From Paraburkholderia sp. SG-MS1 (GTDB lineage Bacteria; Pseudomonadota; Gammaproteobacteria; Burkholderiales; Burkholderiaceae): a stretch of DNA of 48,525 nt. The position numbers were made by a program, and so were the translations under genes. Below, piece by piece: positions 17,847-27,160 of this stretch. How positions within the stretch are numbered: position 1 is the first letter of the stretch; each line of letters begins with the position of its first letter. Below the pieces are notes generated by a model that saw only the letters and a program-made list of their open reading frames with translations, had not been told where the DNA came from and ran no database searches. Where the stretch lies: positions 1-48,525 of the forward strand of contig NZ_NPIH01000217.1 in the NCBI RefSeq assembly GCF_012275575.1, in the 5' to 3' direction.

Positions 17847-17881
17847 AAAAAAGCCGTTCATGGCGACGTGAACGGCTTTTT
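17847..17881 (+). terminator. Rho-independent terminator after clpX
   Basis: AAAAGCCGTTCA pairs with TGAACGGCTTTT and a T tract follows. It is 18 nt after the clpX stop and separates clpX from lon. Confidence 0.9.
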
Positions 17882-17917
17882 CGTTTATCGTGTGGTCAGG
17901 ATGGTTGTTTTCACTAT

Positions 17918-17947
17918 GGAGTCACTGAACCTTCGGAGTCACTGAAC
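17918..17947 (+). repeat. 13-bp direct repeat upstream of lon
   Basis: GGAGTCACTGAAC occurs at 17918-17930 and again at 17935-17947, a 17-bp period. It lies 19 bp before the candidate heat-shock -35 of lon. It could be a regulator-binding pair or a chance duplication. Confidence 0.6.
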
Positions 17948-17965
17948 TTTTCCCACACGCGGAGG

Positions 17966-17993
17966 CTTGCAATATTTTCTGCTGGCCTCACCT
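17966..17993 (+). promoter_or_regulatory. Candidate heat-shock (sigma-32) promoter of lon
   Basis: CTTGCAA (17966-17972) and CCTCACCT (17986-17993) match the sigma-32 hexamers CTTGAAA and CCCCATNT in six of seven and six of eight positions, 13 bp apart. The predicted start is about 30 bp upstream of the lon ATG. lon is a classic sigma-32 gene. Confidence 0.45.
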
Positions 17994-18028
17994 ATCGAAC
18001 GAACTGATTCCACTCATGGGGAAATGAA

Positions 18029-20449
18029 ATGTCAGGAACCCAACTCCTCCCGCCGGAACGCATTACGCTCCCGCTGCTCCCGCTGCGTGACGTAGTCGTT
18101 TTCCCGCACATGGTGATTCCGCTCTTCGTAGGCCGCCCGAAGTCGATCAAGGCTCTCGAAGCAGCGATGGAAGGCGGCAAGCACATCATGCTCGTCGCCC
18201 AGAAAACGGCTGCGAAAGATGAGCCGACCGAAAAGGACATGTACGAAGTAGGGTGTGTTGCCAACATCCTGCAAATGCTGAAGCTGCCCGATGGCACCGT
18301 GAAGGTGCTCGTCGAGGGCTTGCAGCGCGCGAAAACGCTTTCCATCGAAGAGCAGGAAACGCAGTTCTCGTGCGAAGTCATGCCGCTCGAACCCGACCAC
18401 GCCGACAGCGCTGAAACTGAGGCATTGCGCCGCGCCATCGTGTCGCAGTTCGACCAGTATGTGAAGCTGAACAAGAAAATCCCGCCGGAGATCCTGACGT
18501 CGCTGTCGGGTATCGACGAAGCCGGGCGTCTGGCCGACACGATCGCGGCGCATCTGCCGCTCAAGCTCGACCAGAAGCAGCACATCCTCGAGATGTTCCC
18601 GGTGATCGAGCGACTCGAGCATCTGCTCGCGCAACTCGAAGCCGAGATCGATATCCTGCAGGTCGAAAAGCGCATCCGCGGGCGTGTGAAGCGCCAGATG
18701 GAGAAGAGCCAGCGCGAGTACTACCTGAACGAACAGGTCAAGGCGATTCAGAAGGAACTTGGTGAAGGCGAAGAAGGTGCGGACCTCGAAGAACTCGAGA
18801 AACGCATCACGGCTGCCCGCATGCCGAAGGAGGCGAAGAAGAAGGCCGACGCCGAGCTGAAGAAGCTCAAGCTGATGTCGCCGATGTCGGCGGAAGCGAC
18901 GGTCGTGCGCAACTATATCGACACGCTGATCGGCTTGCCGTGGCGCAAGAAGAGCAAGGTCAACAATGACCTCTCGAATGCGGAGCGCGTGCTCGACGAA
19001 GACCACTTCGGTCTCGAGAAGGTGAAGGAACGCATTCTCGAGTATCTCGCGGTCCAGCAACGCGTCGACAAAGTGAAGGCGCCGATCCTGTGCCTCGTTG
19101 GGCCCCCGGGTGTCGGTAAGACGTCGCTGGGTCAGTCGATCGCTCGCGCCACGAATCGTAAGTTCGTGCGCATGGCGCTCGGCGGCGTGCGCGACGAAGC
19201 CGAGATTCGCGGCCACCGTCGTACGTACATCGGTTCGATGCCTGGCAAGATTCTGCAAAGCCTGACCAAGGTCGGCGTGCGCAATCCGCTCTTCCTGCTC
19301 GACGAAGTCGACAAGATGGGTCAGGATTTCCGCGGCGACCCGTCATCGGCGTTGCTCGAGGTGCTCGATCCGGAACAGAACCACACGTTCGCCGATCACT
19401 ACGTCGAAGTCGACTTCGATCTGTCGGATGTGATGTTCGTCGCGACGTCGAACTCGCTGAACATTCCGCCGCCGCTGCTCGACCGGATGGAAGTGATCCG
19501 CTTGTCGGGTTACACGGAAGACGAGAAGGTGAGCATCGCGCAGCGTTATCTGTTGCCGAAGCAGAAGAAGAACAACGGCCTCAAGGATGGCGAGGTCGAT
19601 GTGACGGAAACCGCGATCCGCGACATCATTCGTTACTACACGCGTGAAGCGGGCGTGCGTTCGCTCGAGCGTGAAATTTCGAAGATCTGCCGCAAGGTCG
19701 TGAAGATGCTTCTGCTGAAGAAGGCGGAAGGCGCGGTGAAGGTCGACGGCGGCAATCTCGACACTTTCCTCGGCGTGCGCAAGTACGACTTTGGTCTGGC
19801 TGCGAAGGAAAATCAGGTTGGCCAGGTCACGGGCCTCGCGTGGACGGAAGTGGGCGGCGATCTGCTGACCATCGAAGCCGCGGTGATGCCGGGCAAGGGC
19901 AATGTGATCCGCACGGGTTCGCTGGGTGACGTGATGAAGGAATCCGTCGAAGCGGCGCGCTCCGTTGTGCGCTCGCGTTCGCGTCGTCTGGGTGTCAAGG
20001 ACGAAGCGTTCGAGAAGCAGGACATTCACATCCACGTGCCGGAAGGCGCGACGCCGAAGGACGGTCCTTCGGCCGGTATCGCGATGACGACCGCGCTGGT
20101 GTCGGTATTGACCGGTATTCCGGTACGTGCAGACGTCGCGATGACGGGCGAAATCACGTTGCGTGGCGAAGTCCTGCCGATTGGCGGTCTGAAGGAAAAG
20201 CTGCTGGCGGCGCATCGTGGTGGGATCAAGCTGGTGCTGATTCCGGAGGAAAACGTCAAGGACTTGACGGAGATTCCGGACAACGTGAAGAACGCAATCG
20301 AAATCGTGCCGGTCCGCTGGATCGACAAGGTGCTCGAGCTGGCGCTCGAACGTGTGCCGCAAGCTTTGCCTGAAGAAGATCCGAAACCTGCCGCGCCCGT
20401 TGCGGCGGAGCCGGGCAAAGACGCAGCATCAGAGGTCGTGAAGCACTAA
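18029..20449 (+). CDS. lon: ATP-dependent protease Lon
   Basis: Lon is a hexameric AAA+ serine protease that degrades misfolded and regulatory proteins in the cytoplasm. The 806-residue protein has an N-terminal substrate-recognition domain ([20 protein letters not shown]), a coiled helical linker, Walker A GPPGVGKT (358-365) and the C-terminal protease domain. The Ser681-Lys724 dyad (DGPSAG; GLKEK) corresponds to E. coli Ser679 and Lys722. The Pro/Ala-rich C-terminal tail after the protease domain is a small lineage extension. The ATG at 18029 follows GGGGAAATGAA. Regulation is probably heat-inducible. Confidence 0.98.
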   Translation: MSGTQLLPPERITLPLLPLRDVVVFPHMVIPLFVGRPKSIKALEAAMEGGKHIMLVAQKTAAKDEPTEKDMYEVGCVANILQMLKLPDGTVKVLVEGLQRAKTLSIEEQETQFSCEVMPLEPDHADSAETEALRRAIVSQFDQYVKLNKKIPPEILTSLSGIDEAGRLADTIAAHLPLKLDQKQHILEMFPVIERLEHLLAQLEAEIDILQVEKRIRGRVKRQMEKSQREYYLNEQVKAIQKELGEGEEGADLEELEKRITAARMPKEAKKKADAELKKLKLMSPMSAEATVVRNYIDTLIGLPWRKKSKVNNDLSNAERVLDEDHFGLEKVKERILEYLAVQQRVDKVKAPILCLVGPPGVGKTSLGQSIARATNRKFVRMALGGVRDEAEIRGHRRTYIGSMPGKILQSLTKVGVRNPLFLLDEVDKMGQDFRGDPSSALLEVLDPEQNHTFADHYVEVDFDLSDVMFVATSNSLNIPPPLLDRMEVIRLSGYTEDEKVSIAQRYLLPKQKKNNGLKDGEVDVTETAIRDIIRYYTREAGVRSLEREISKICRKVVKMLLLKKAEGAVKVDGGNLDTFLGVRKYDFGLAAKENQVGQVTGLAWTEVGGDLLTIEAAVMPGKGNVIRTGSLGDVMKESVEAARSVVRSRSRRLGVKDEAFEKQDIHIHVPEGATPKDGPSAGIAMTTALVSVLTGIPVRADVAMTGEITLRGEVLPIGGLKEKLLAAHRGGIKLVLIPEENVKDLTEIPDNVKNAIEIVPVRWIDKVLELALERVPQALPEEDPKPAAPVAAEPGKDAASEVVKH

Positions 20450-20481
20450 AGCATTCGGAAGCGAAGCTGCGTGCTGAACAG

Positions 20482-20514
20482 AAACCCGCGGTCACGGCCG
20501 CGGGTTTTTTTTTT
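20482..20514 (+). terminator. Rho-independent terminator after lon
   Basis: AACCCGCGG pairs with CCGCGGGTT around TCACGG, followed by ten T. It is one of the strongest terminators in the window. Confidence 0.93.
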
Positions 20515-20610
20515 GTCCGCACGAATTTGCAATGCGCTCGCGGGTCAGGTTTTCCCACCTTGTGAACATCGCGCGAGACGCCTCGGGTGACAGATTGCCT
20601 GCGCGTTGAC

Positions 20611-20627
20611 GGCAAATAATATTTGCC
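20611..20627. promoter_or_regulatory. Operator-like palindrome upstream of hupB
   Basis: GGCAAATAATATTTGCC is a perfect palindrome with 7-bp arms and a 3-bp centre. A TTGACG at 20606-20611 overlaps its left edge and an AT-rich stretch follows, so it could sit in the spacer of a second, upstream hupB promoter. The binding protein is unknown. Confidence 0.4.
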
Positions 20628-20672
20628 AATAAAAAGCCGCTTAAAAGCGCGTCGAATCAGGCTCAACCCCGC

Positions 20673-20701
20673 TTGACATAGGGGTTTCGGCCAATTCTAA
20701 T
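20673..20701 (+). promoter_or_regulatory. Strong sigma-70 promoter of hupB
   Basis: The consensus -35 TTGACA (20673-20678) and the -10 TCTAAT (20696-20701, five of six) are separated by exactly 17 bp. This is the best promoter match in the window. It gives a leader of about 80 nt before the hupB ATG, as expected for an abundant nucleoid protein. Confidence 0.8.
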
Positions 20702-20789
20702 GAGGCGGCCCGGCGTTGCCCGCCGGTCGCGTGATGCCAGGTGCTACAGAGCACCGTCACCATTGTCATAAACATTCTCGGGGGTTGGA

Positions 20790-21062
20790 ATGAACAAGAC
20801 GGAATTGATCGATCACATTGCACAGCAGGCCGACATTTCGAAAGCTGCAGCAGGCCGTGCACTCGATGCAGTGATCGGCGGCGTCAAAGCAACATTGAAG
20901 ACAGGCGGTTCGGTAACTCTGGTCGGCTTCGGCACATTCGCGGTCGGCAAGCGCACCGCGCGTACGGGCCGCAATCCGCGCACCGGTGCGGCGATTAAAA
21001 TCAAAGCGGCAAAAGTTCCTAAATTTAGGCCTGGCAAAGCCCTGAAGGATGCGCTAAACTGA
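20790..21062 (+). CDS. hupB: DNA-binding protein HU, beta type
   Basis: HU is a small histone-like protein that bends DNA and compacts the nucleoid. The 90-residue protein has the full family pattern: [11 protein letters not shown], the [17 protein letters not shown] beta-arm base, and the GRNPRTG...[16 protein letters not shown] signature with the intercalating Pro in RNPRTG. Length is exact for the family. The start follows a CGGGGGTTGG ribosome site. It stands between lon and ppiD, as in other proteobacteria, and two tRNA genes follow. Confidence 0.97.
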   Translation: MNKTELIDHIAQQADISKAAAGRALDAVIGGVKATLKTGGSVTLVGFGTFAVGKRTARTGRNPRTGAAIKIKAAKVPKFRPGKALKDALN

Positions 21063-21118
21063 CGGGCTTGCTGCTTGAGAAGCAGGCGGCAATAACGAAG
21101 CACGCTGAATCACGAAAC

Positions 21119-21194
21119 GGGTGCTTAGCTCAGTTGGTAGAGCGGCGCCCTTACAAGGCGTAGGTCGGGAGTTCGAGCCTCTCAGCACCCACCA
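21119..21194 (+). tRNA. tRNA-Val (anticodon UAC)
   Basis: A 76-nt tRNA. Acceptor GGGTGCT pairs with AGCACCC, and A-CCA is encoded. Anticodon loop CTTACAA gives UAC. D-arm AGCTCAGTTGGTAGAGC is standard. It lies 56 nt after hupB and 47 nt before tRNA-Asp, so the three are probably co-transcribed. Confidence 0.97.
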
Positions 21195-21241
21195 GTTTCA
21201 GATTCGGCTCAAGTGTTTCAGTGCAGCAAAGCGCAGTATAA

Positions 21242-21318
21242 GGAGTGGTAGTTCAGTCGGTTAGAATACCGGCCTGTCACGCCGGGGGTCGCGGGTTCGA
21301 GTCCCGTCCACTCCGCCA
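21242..21318 (+). tRNA. tRNA-Asp (anticodon GUC)
   Basis: A 77-nt tRNA. Acceptor GGAGTGG pairs with CCACTCC, then G-CCA is encoded. Anticodon loop CTGTCAC gives GUC. T-arm GCGGGTTCGAGTCCCGT is intact. A terminator follows within 10 nt. Confidence 0.97.
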
Positions 21319-21327
21319 GTATCCACG

Positions 21328-21355
21328 AAAGGCGAACTCCGGTTCGCCTTTTTTA
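21328..21355 (+). terminator. Rho-independent terminator after the tRNA-Val/tRNA-Asp pair
   Basis: AAAGGCGAAC pairs with GTTCGCCTTT around TCCG, followed by a T tract. It closes the hupB-tRNA transcription unit ahead of ppiD. Confidence 0.9.
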
Positions 21356-21404
21356 TTGCCCGCTGTTGTAAGATCGGGCGTTCTGTTTTTGGCACTCCTT
21401 TCGC

Positions 21405-23342
21405 ATGCTCGATTTTTTCCGCAATCACAAACGCCTGATGATGGTCATGCTCATCCTCGTCATTGTGCCGGGGTTGGGTTTTGTGGGTATTCAGGGCTTC
21501 CGCGGCTTTTTTGACGAAAGTGCAAACGTCGCGAGCGTCAACGGTCACAAGATCACCCGCGCAGAATACGACGACGCGACGCGTCAGCAACTCGACCGCG
21601 CCCGTCAGATGCTCGGCGCGCAGTTCGACATGAAGTCGTTCGATACGCCGGAGCGCCGTCGCCAGATGCTTGACGGTCTGATCGAACAGCGCGTGCTGGC
21701 CGATGAAACGCAGCGCCTCCATCTGACCGCATCCGACGACGCGGTGCGCCGCGTGCTGCTCAACGATCCGGTGATTTCGTCGCTAAAGAACCCTGACGGC
21801 TCGATCGACGTCGACCGTTACAAGCAGTTGCTTGCGATGCAGGGCATGACGCCCGATCAATACGACGAACGCGTGCGCTACGGTCTCGCGATGCAGCAGT
21901 TGCCGGCGAGCATTCAAGGCAGCGCGTTCACGTCGAAGACGCTCGCGCAGCATCTGACCGAGCTTGCAGAACAGCAGCGTGAAGTGCAGGGCATCGCGTT
22001 CCATCCGCGTGACTATGCGGCGAAGGTGCAGCCCACCGACGCGCAATTGCAGGCCTACTACGACGCGCATCGCAACGACTTCGCGACGCCGGCCACTGCG
22101 ACGATCCAGTACCTGGTGATGTCCCCGGCAAGCTTGGGCGCGTCCATCCAGCCGAGCGACGCCGATCTGAAGAAGTACTACGACGACAACGTGGCGCACT
22201 TCCGCACTGACGTCGAAGTGCGTGCGAGCCACATTCTGATCTCGGCGCCGAAAGACGCGAGCGCGGCAGACAAGGCCAAGGCCAAGCAGAAGGCCGAAGA
22301 GTTGCTTGCGCAGATCAAGGCGCACCCCGACCAGTTCGCGCAGATCGCGCAGGCGAATTCTCAGGATCCGGGCTCGGCGTCGAAGGGCGGTGATCTGGGT
22401 TACTTTGGTCGCGGCATGATCGCGGGCGGCCAGGCGTTCGACGACGCGGTGTTCGCGCTGAAGAAGGACGAAGTCAGCGGCATCGTGCTGACCGACTTCG
22501 GTTTTCACATCGTCAAGGTGACGGACGTGAAGCCGGCGGTCACGAAGCCGTTCGACGAAGTGAAAGATCAGATCGCGAAAGACCTGAAGACCCAGCTGGC
22601 AAGCAAGGCCTTCAGTGATGCTTCAGAAGGCTTCACATCGCTCGTGTATGAGAAGGCAAAGAGCCTGCAACCGGCCGCCGACAAGTACAAATTGCAACTG
22701 CAGACCGCGACGGTGACGCCTCAACCGGATCCGAAGGTGCCGCCTGACAGCCCGCTGAACAATCCGAAGTTCCTCACGGCGGTGTTCGCAAACGATGCGG
22801 CGGTCCAGCGTAACAACACGCAAGCCATCGATGTCGGCAGCAACACACTGATCGCCGCGCGCGTCACCGACTACAAGCCCGCGGCCGTGCCGGCGTTCGA
22901 CGCAGTCAAGGATGCCGTGCGTCAGAAGGTGATCGCGGTGCAGTCGAACGAAGCTGCGCACAAGGACGGCGCGGCGAAACTGGCCGAGTTCGAGAAGTCG
23001 AAATCCACCGCTGGTTTCTCGTCGACGCTGAAGGTCTCGCGCAACGACGCGCAAGGCGTGCCGCCGGCCGCATTGAGCGCAATCTACAAGGCGGATGCGC
23101 AAAAATTGCCAGCCTACGTCGGTGTGGATCTCGGCGATGACGGCTATGCGATCTATCGCGTGAATGCGGTAGCGGCAGGTGCGCCGATCGATCCGCAGCG
23201 TTTGGCCGCCGCGCAGCAGCAGATTGCGCAGGTTGATGCACAGTCCGAAGCCGAGGCTTATGTCGAGGCACTGCGGGCCCGCTCGAAGGTGAAGTTCTAC
23301 GGCTCGCTCGACAGCAGTAACGCCCCGCAGAGCGACGAGTAA
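21405..23342 (+). CDS. ppiD: Periplasmic peptidyl-prolyl isomerase/chaperone PpiD
   Basis: PpiD is an inner-membrane-anchored chaperone near the Sec translocon that helps emerging envelope proteins fold. The 645-residue protein starts with a short cytoplasmic tail and one membrane helix (about 12-32, LMMVMLILVIVPGLGFVGI). Next comes a SurA-like N-domain (VASVNGHKITRAEYDDATRQ), and then a parvulin domain (about 270-370: VRASHILISAPKDAS, GGDLGYFGRGM, FGFHIVKV). A helical C-terminal domain follows. Length is close to E. coli PpiD (623). Its position after hupB is conserved in proteobacteria. Confidence 0.95.
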   Translation: MLDFFRNHKRLMMVMLILVIVPGLGFVGIQGFRGFFDESANVASVNGHKITRAEYDDATRQQLDRARQMLGAQFDMKSFDTPERRRQMLDGLIEQRVLADETQRLHLTASDDAVRRVLLNDPVISSLKNPDGSIDVDRYKQLLAMQGMTPDQYDERVRYGLAMQQLPASIQGSAFTSKTLAQHLTELAEQQREVQGIAFHPRDYAAKVQPTDAQLQAYYDAHRNDFATPATATIQYLVMSPASLGASIQPSDADLKKYYDDNVAHFRTDVEVRASHILISAPKDASAADKAKAKQKAEELLAQIKAHPDQFAQIAQANSQDPGSASKGGDLGYFGRGMIAGGQAFDDAVFALKKDEVSGIVLTDFGFHIVKVTDVKPAVTKPFDEVKDQIAKDLKTQLASKAFSDASEGFTSLVYEKAKSLQPAADKYKLQLQTATVTPQPDPKVPPDSPLNNPKFLTAVFANDAAVQRNNTQAIDVGSNTLIAARVTDYKPAAVPAFDAVKDAVRQKVIAVQSNEAAHKDGAAKLAEFEKSKSTAGFSSTLKVSRNDAQGVPPAALSAIYKADAQKLPAYVGVDLGDDGYAIYRVNAVAAGAPIDPQRLAAAQQQIAQVDAQSEAEAYVEALRARSKVKFYGSLDSSNAPQSDE

Positions 23343-23390
23343 GCCTGGAAAGTCATACAGCTTGCGCGCGGGAACACGGCGCGCAAATAG

Positions 23391-23420
23391 AAAAAGCCCC
23401 GCCATTGCGGGGCTTTTTCA
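23391..23420. terminator. Bidirectional terminator between ppiD and the small lipoprotein gene
   Basis: GAAAAAGCCCCG pairs with CGGGGCTTTTTC around a short loop. A and T flanks on both sides let it serve the convergent ppiD (+) and 23453-23791 (-). Confidence 0.9.
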
Positions 23421-23452
23421 TTTGACGGGACGAGGCCCGTAGTAGCGGCGCG

Positions 23453-23791
23453 TTAGAGGCAACCGCTGATCGCACCCGTGGCTTGACCGCCCGCAGCGTT
23501 GCCGCGGAAGCCGACCCACGTACCCGGGCCGTTGTACGCCGGGCGTACCACGGCGGCTGCGCCGTTAGGCGGCTGTTGACCGGGAACATAGACGTCCATC
23601 GCCTGATCGTTCGCCAGCGTGTTTTGCGAAACGACCTGCTGCTGCGAGGCATCAGCCCATTTCTGCGCGATGCAACTGGCCACGGCCTTCGGCGGCTGCT
23701 GGCTTTGACCCACGGATTGAACGCCAGCAGGCGGTTGAGCGGCGCAGGCAGAGATTGCCACGGTCAAAGCGATTAACGGTAAGTATTTCAC
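23453..23791 (-). CDS. Small putative lipoprotein of unknown function
   Basis: This 112-residue protein has a lipoprotein signal: MKYLPLIALTVAISAC with the lipobox ISAC and lipidated Cys16. The mature part is Gln/Pro-rich at first (PPAGVQSVGQSQQPP), then contains ASCIAQKWADASQQQV and ends in a Gly-rich segment with a terminal GCL. Two further cysteines could form a disulfide in the periplasm. The start is GTG at 23791, with AGGAGA at good spacing; no nearby ATG is better. It is probably anchored to the inner or outer membrane. No functional family recognised. Confidence 0.72.
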   Translation of the reverse strand: MKYLPLIALTVAISACAAQPPAGVQSVGQSQQPPKAVASCIAQKWADASQQQVVSQNTLANDQAMDVYVPGQQPPNGAAAVVRPAYNGPGTWVGFRGNAAGGQATGAISGCL

Positions 23792-23908
23792 GTTATCTCC
23801 TCAGAGGCGCTCAGATTCGAGCTGGATTACACGGGATACGAAAGTGTCTGAGCGACCTTTACCGATCCGTGTTCCCAAAGTTCTAGAAACAAGTTGTTAG
23901 CCGGCTTT

Positions 23909-24613
23909 TCAGCGCGGCGAACTTGTGCGAAGAAGTGGCCTCACAGTGGGCCACACGTTGTCCAGTAGCACTGCCTGTGCCTGCTGCGTCGGATGAATCT
24001 GGTCCGCCTGGAACATCTCGGGCTTATCGGCGATGCCTGCGAGGAGAAAAGGCACCAGTGGCACGCGCAATTGTTTCGACAGTTCGCCATACAGTCCGTG
24101 GAACTTTTGCGTGTAGTCCGGGCCGTAGTTGGGCGGGACGTACATGCCCACCAGCACGACTTTCGCATGGCCCTGTTGAGCCTGTTCGATGATCGTGCGC
24201 AGGTTGTCCTCGGTGGTGGAGAGCGGCACGCCGCGCAACGCGTCGTTGGCGCCGAGTTCGACGATCACGATGCTCGGCTTCAGACGCTGCATCAGCGCCG
24301 GCAAGCGGGCCCGCCCGCCGCTCGTGGTGTCGCCGCTGATGCTTGCATTGGCGACGCTATAATCGATTCGCTCGTCGGTGAGACGCTGGCGCATCAGTGC
24401 AACCCAGCCGGTGTCGCGGGGCAAGCCGTACTCGGCGGAGATGCTGTCGCCGAGTACGACGATCACCGGTCTGGCCGGGTCCGGCGCGTTGGCGGCGTGA
24501 ACCGGCAAGGGCATCGAAAACAGGGCGGCGGCCATGACGGCCGAGCCGAATGCCGTAGTCAGCGCCATAGCGCGCGGGGCGATGGCGAGCGCTTTCAACC
24601 TACGCTTCACCAT
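23909..24613 (-). CDS. tesA: Arylesterase / thioesterase I of the SGNH (GDSL) family, TesA-like
   Basis: TesA-type enzymes are periplasmic SGNH hydrolases acting on acyl thioesters, lysophospholipids and aryl esters. The protein (234 residues from this start) has a signal peptide ending near VHAA. The four SGNH blocks are VLGDSISAEYG (Ser), a Gly in ASISGDTTSGG, ELGANDALRG (Asn) and DQIHPTQQAQ (Asp and His). I took the ATG at 24613, which overlaps the divergent ABC-ATPase start; MALTTAFG at 24568 is an alternative. Neither has a clear Shine-Dalgarno. The pairing with a YbbA-type ATPase matches E. coli tesA-ybbA. Confidence 0.88.
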   Translation of the reverse strand: MVKRRLKALAIAPRAMALTTAFGSAVMAAALFSMPLPVHAANAPDPARPVIVVLGDSISAEYGLPRDTGWVALMRQRLTDERIDYSVANASISGDTTSGGRARLPALMQRLKPSIVIVELGANDALRGVPLSTTEDNLRTIIEQAQQGHAKVVLVGMYVPPNYGPDYTQKFHGLYGELSKQLRVPLVPFLLAGIADKPEMFQADQIHPTQQAQAVLLDNVWPTVRPLLRTSSPR

Positions 24614-25298
24614 GCTAAACAAAACTGATCCAGTCATTGAAGTGCGGGGTTTGTGCAAGAAAGTTAGGGATGCAACGGGCGAACTGACGATTCTCGACGA
24701 CATCGATCTTGCTATCGCTGCGGGCAGCAGTGTGGCGATCGTCGGTGCATCCGGATCGGGCAAGTCTACGCTGCTCGGCTTGCTCGCGGGATTGGACAGC
24801 GCCAGTTCGGGCTCGGTTCGGCTGCTGGGCCGCGAGCTCACCGAATTGACCGAAGACGAACGGGCCGCGTTGCGTAGCGGCTCGGTCGGCTTCGTGTTCC
24901 AGTCGTTTCAACTGATGCCGCATTTGACGGCGCTCGAAAACGTCACGTTGCCGCTCGAACTGCAGGGCGGCATCGGCACACGCGAGGCCGCGACGCGCGC
25001 GCGTGGTTTGCTGGAACAGGTGGGACTCGGGCAGCGTACTGGCCATTATCCGAAGCTGCTGTCGGGCGGCGAGCAGCAGCGCGTCGCGTTGGCTCGCGCG
25101 TTCGTCACGCATCCGGCCATCCTGTTCGCGGATGAACCGACCGGCAGTCTCGACGCCGCGACCGGTCACGCGGTGATCGATCTGATGTTCGAGATGAACC
25201 GGGCGAACGGCGCCACGCTGATTCTGGTCACGCACGACGTCGAGCTCGCGCGCCGTTGCGATACGACCGTCACGATCGAAGCAGGGCGGCTTGCGTGA
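24612..25298 (+). CDS. ybbA: ABC transporter ATP-binding protein, YbbA-like (LolD/MacB subgroup)
   Basis: This 228-residue cytoplasmic ATPase subunit has Walker [10 protein letters not shown], the Q-loop [10 protein letters not shown], signature [15 protein letters not shown], Walker [13 protein letters not shown] and switch His in LVTHD. The subgroup energises MacB-type extrusion of lipids or lipoproteins; YbbA pairs with the large permease YbbP. Here no permease follows: the next feature is a terminator. The ATG at 24612 aligns with the E. coli YbbA start and overlaps the divergent tesA start codon. In-frame starts further upstream would lie inside tesA. No strong ribosome site is visible. 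Confidence 0.9.
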   Translation: MLNKTDPVIEVRGLCKKVRDATGELTILDDIDLAIAAGSSVAIVGASGSGKSTLLGLLAGLDSASSGSVRLLGRELTELTEDERAALRSGSVGFVFQSFQLMPHLTALENVTLPLELQGGIGTREAATRARGLLEQVGLGQRTGHYPKLLSGGEQQRVALARAFVTHPAILFADEPTGSLDAATGHAVIDLMFEMNRANGATLILVTHDVELARRCDTTVTIEAGRLA

Positions 25299-25365
25299 AC
25301 GAGTACGCTCACCCGTGACAAGCCGCGAGCGGGGTTGACCCAGGCGCGAGCTTCGATAAGAAAGC

Positions 25366-25395
25366 AAAAGCGGGCCGCAATGGGCCCGCTTTTTT
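25366..25395. terminator. Terminator between ybbA and pgi
   Basis: AAAAGCGGGCC pairs with GGGCCCGCTTTT around GCAAT. T and A tracts on the two sides suit the convergent ybbA (+) and pgi (-). Confidence 0.88.
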
Positions 25396-25537
25396 CATTC
25401 CTGCTTTGGCCGGCAGTCGAGCGGGATGGGGCAACATGCGGCCAACCTGAAGCAGCACCGAGTCGCGCTCTGCGAGCTACTTGCCGACTCGCGCATCGAA
25501 CGAATCACCGACTCATCCGGGCGCGCACCGCTGCAAC

Positions 25538-27160
25538 TTACCGCTTCAACGCGGCCCGCGCCCGCGCGATCAACGCTGAAGTCGACGAGTCATGCTTCTT
25601 TTCATCCACGCTCGCCGCGCTCAGATCGGCCTCGACCACCTTGCCGAGAATCTTGCCGAGCTCGACACCCCACTGATCGAACGGATTGATGTTCCACACC
25701 GACGCCTGCACCAGCACCTTGTGCTCGTACAGCGCGATCAACGCACCGAGCGAACGCGCGGTGAGCGCGTCGACGAGCAGCGTAGCGGTCGGCCGGTTGC
25801 CCGGAAACACCAGATGCGGCGCGAGTTCCGGCTTGTCCGGGCCGGCCACTTTCTTCGCTTCTTCGAGCGTGCGGCCGAGCATCAGCGCCTCGCTCTGCGC
25901 AAAGCAGTTCGCGAGCAGCTTCGGATGATGACTCGCGAGCGGATGCTCCGGCGTCAGCACCGCGATGAAGTCGATCGGGACGATGGTCGGCCCTTGATGC
26001 AGCATCTGGAAGAACGCATGCTGGCCGTTCGTACCGGGTTCGCCCCACGTCACGGCGGAAGTCGGATAGTCGACCATCGCGCCATCGAGCCGCGCGGACT
26101 TGCCGTTGCTCTCCATCTCCAGTTGCTGCAGATACGATGGCAGGAAATGCAGCGCTTCCGAATACGGCGCGACCAGATAGCTTTGCGAGCCGAAGAAGTT
26201 GCGATACCAGATGCCGATCATGCCGAGCAGCACTGGCAGGTTTTTCTCGAGCGGCGCATCGCGGAAATGCTGGTCCATCTCGTTCGCGCCGGCGAGCAGT
26301 TCGCCGAACTGCTGCGGGCCGACCGCGATCATGATCGACAGACCTACCGCCGACCACAGCGAATAACGCCCACCGACCCAGTCCCACATCTCGAACACGT
26401 TTTCTTTCGCGATACCGAACTTGACCACTTCCGCGGGGTTTGCCGACACGCCGACAAAGTGTTTCGCGAGCGCGCTTTCCGGGCAGCCTTTCTCGATGAA
26501 CCAGTCGCGCAGCGAGCGCGCATTGGTCATGGTCTCGAGCGTCGTGAAGGTCTTGGAGACGATGATCGCGAGCGTCTCTTCGGGATCGATCTGCTGCATC
26601 GCGTTATACAGATCCGCGCCGTCGACGTTCGACACGAAGTGCGTGGTGATCTCAGGCGAAGCGAGATGATGCAGCGCGTGCACGACCATCTTCGGCCCGA
26701 GGTCCGAGCCGCCGATGCCGATGTTCACGACATAGCGAATCCGCTTGCCGGTGTAGCCCGTCCATGCGCCGCTGCGCACCTGGTCGGCGAACGCGGCCAT
26801 CCTGGCGCGCTCGGCCTGAACTTCGGCGAAGAACGGCGCTTTTGGATCGGTGGCGCGCAACGCGGTGTGCAGTGCGGCGCGGCCTTCGGTCGGGTTGACC
26901 ACGTCGCCCGCAAACATGGCGTCGCGACGTTTCTCGACGCCGGCTTCGCGGGCGAGTTGCACGAGCAGTTGCAGCGTATCGGTGGTGATGCGGTGTTTGG
27001 AGAAATCGGCCGCGAGACCGCCGCCCGCGAACGTGAAGCGTTCGGCTCGGGTCGGGGCAGGGTCGTTCTCGGGGGCGAACCAGTCGCGCATGTGTGCATC
27101 GCGAATCTTCTCGTAATGCGTTTGCAGCGAGGACCAGGAGGGGAGCGAGTTCTGGGTCAT
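25538..27160 (-). CDS. pgi: Glucose-6-phosphate isomerase
   Basis: Pgi interconverts glucose 6-phosphate and fructose 6-phosphate. The 540-residue protein shows the family markers: [13 protein letters not shown] phosphate-binding loop, [27 protein letters not shown], the catalytic Glu region GANEMDQHF, the His region TNGQHAFFQ, and a near-C-terminal [10 protein letters not shown]. Length fits E. coli Pgi (549). The ATG at 27160 is used. It is a lone housekeeping gene facing ybbA. In Burkholderia, which rely on the Entner-Doudoroff route, it serves mainly gluconeogenic and cyclic flux (family knowledge). Confidence 0.97.
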   Translation of the reverse strand: MTQNSLPSWSSLQTHYEKIRDAHMRDWFAPENDPAPTRAERFTFAGGGLAADFSKHRITTDTLQLLVQLAREAGVEKRRDAMFAGDVVNPTEGRAALHTALRATDPKAPFFAEVQAERARMAAFADQVRSGAWTGYTGKRIRYVVNIGIGGSDLGPKMVVHALHHLASPEITTHFVSNVDGADLYNAMQQIDPEETLAIIVSKTFTTLETMTNARSLRDWFIEKGCPESALAKHFVGVSANPAEVVKFGIAKENVFEMWDWVGGRYSLWSAVGLSIMIAVGPQQFGELLAGANEMDQHFRDAPLEKNLPVLLGMIGIWYRNFFGSQSYLVAPYSEALHFLPSYLQQLEMESNGKSARLDGAMVDYPTSAVTWGEPGTNGQHAFFQMLHQGPTIVPIDFIAVLTPEHPLASHHPKLLANCFAQSEALMLGRTLEEAKKVAGPDKPELAPHLVFPGNRPTATLLVDALTARSLGALIALYEHKVLVQASVWNINPFDQWGVELGKILGKVVEADLSAASVDEKKHDSSTSALIARARAALKR

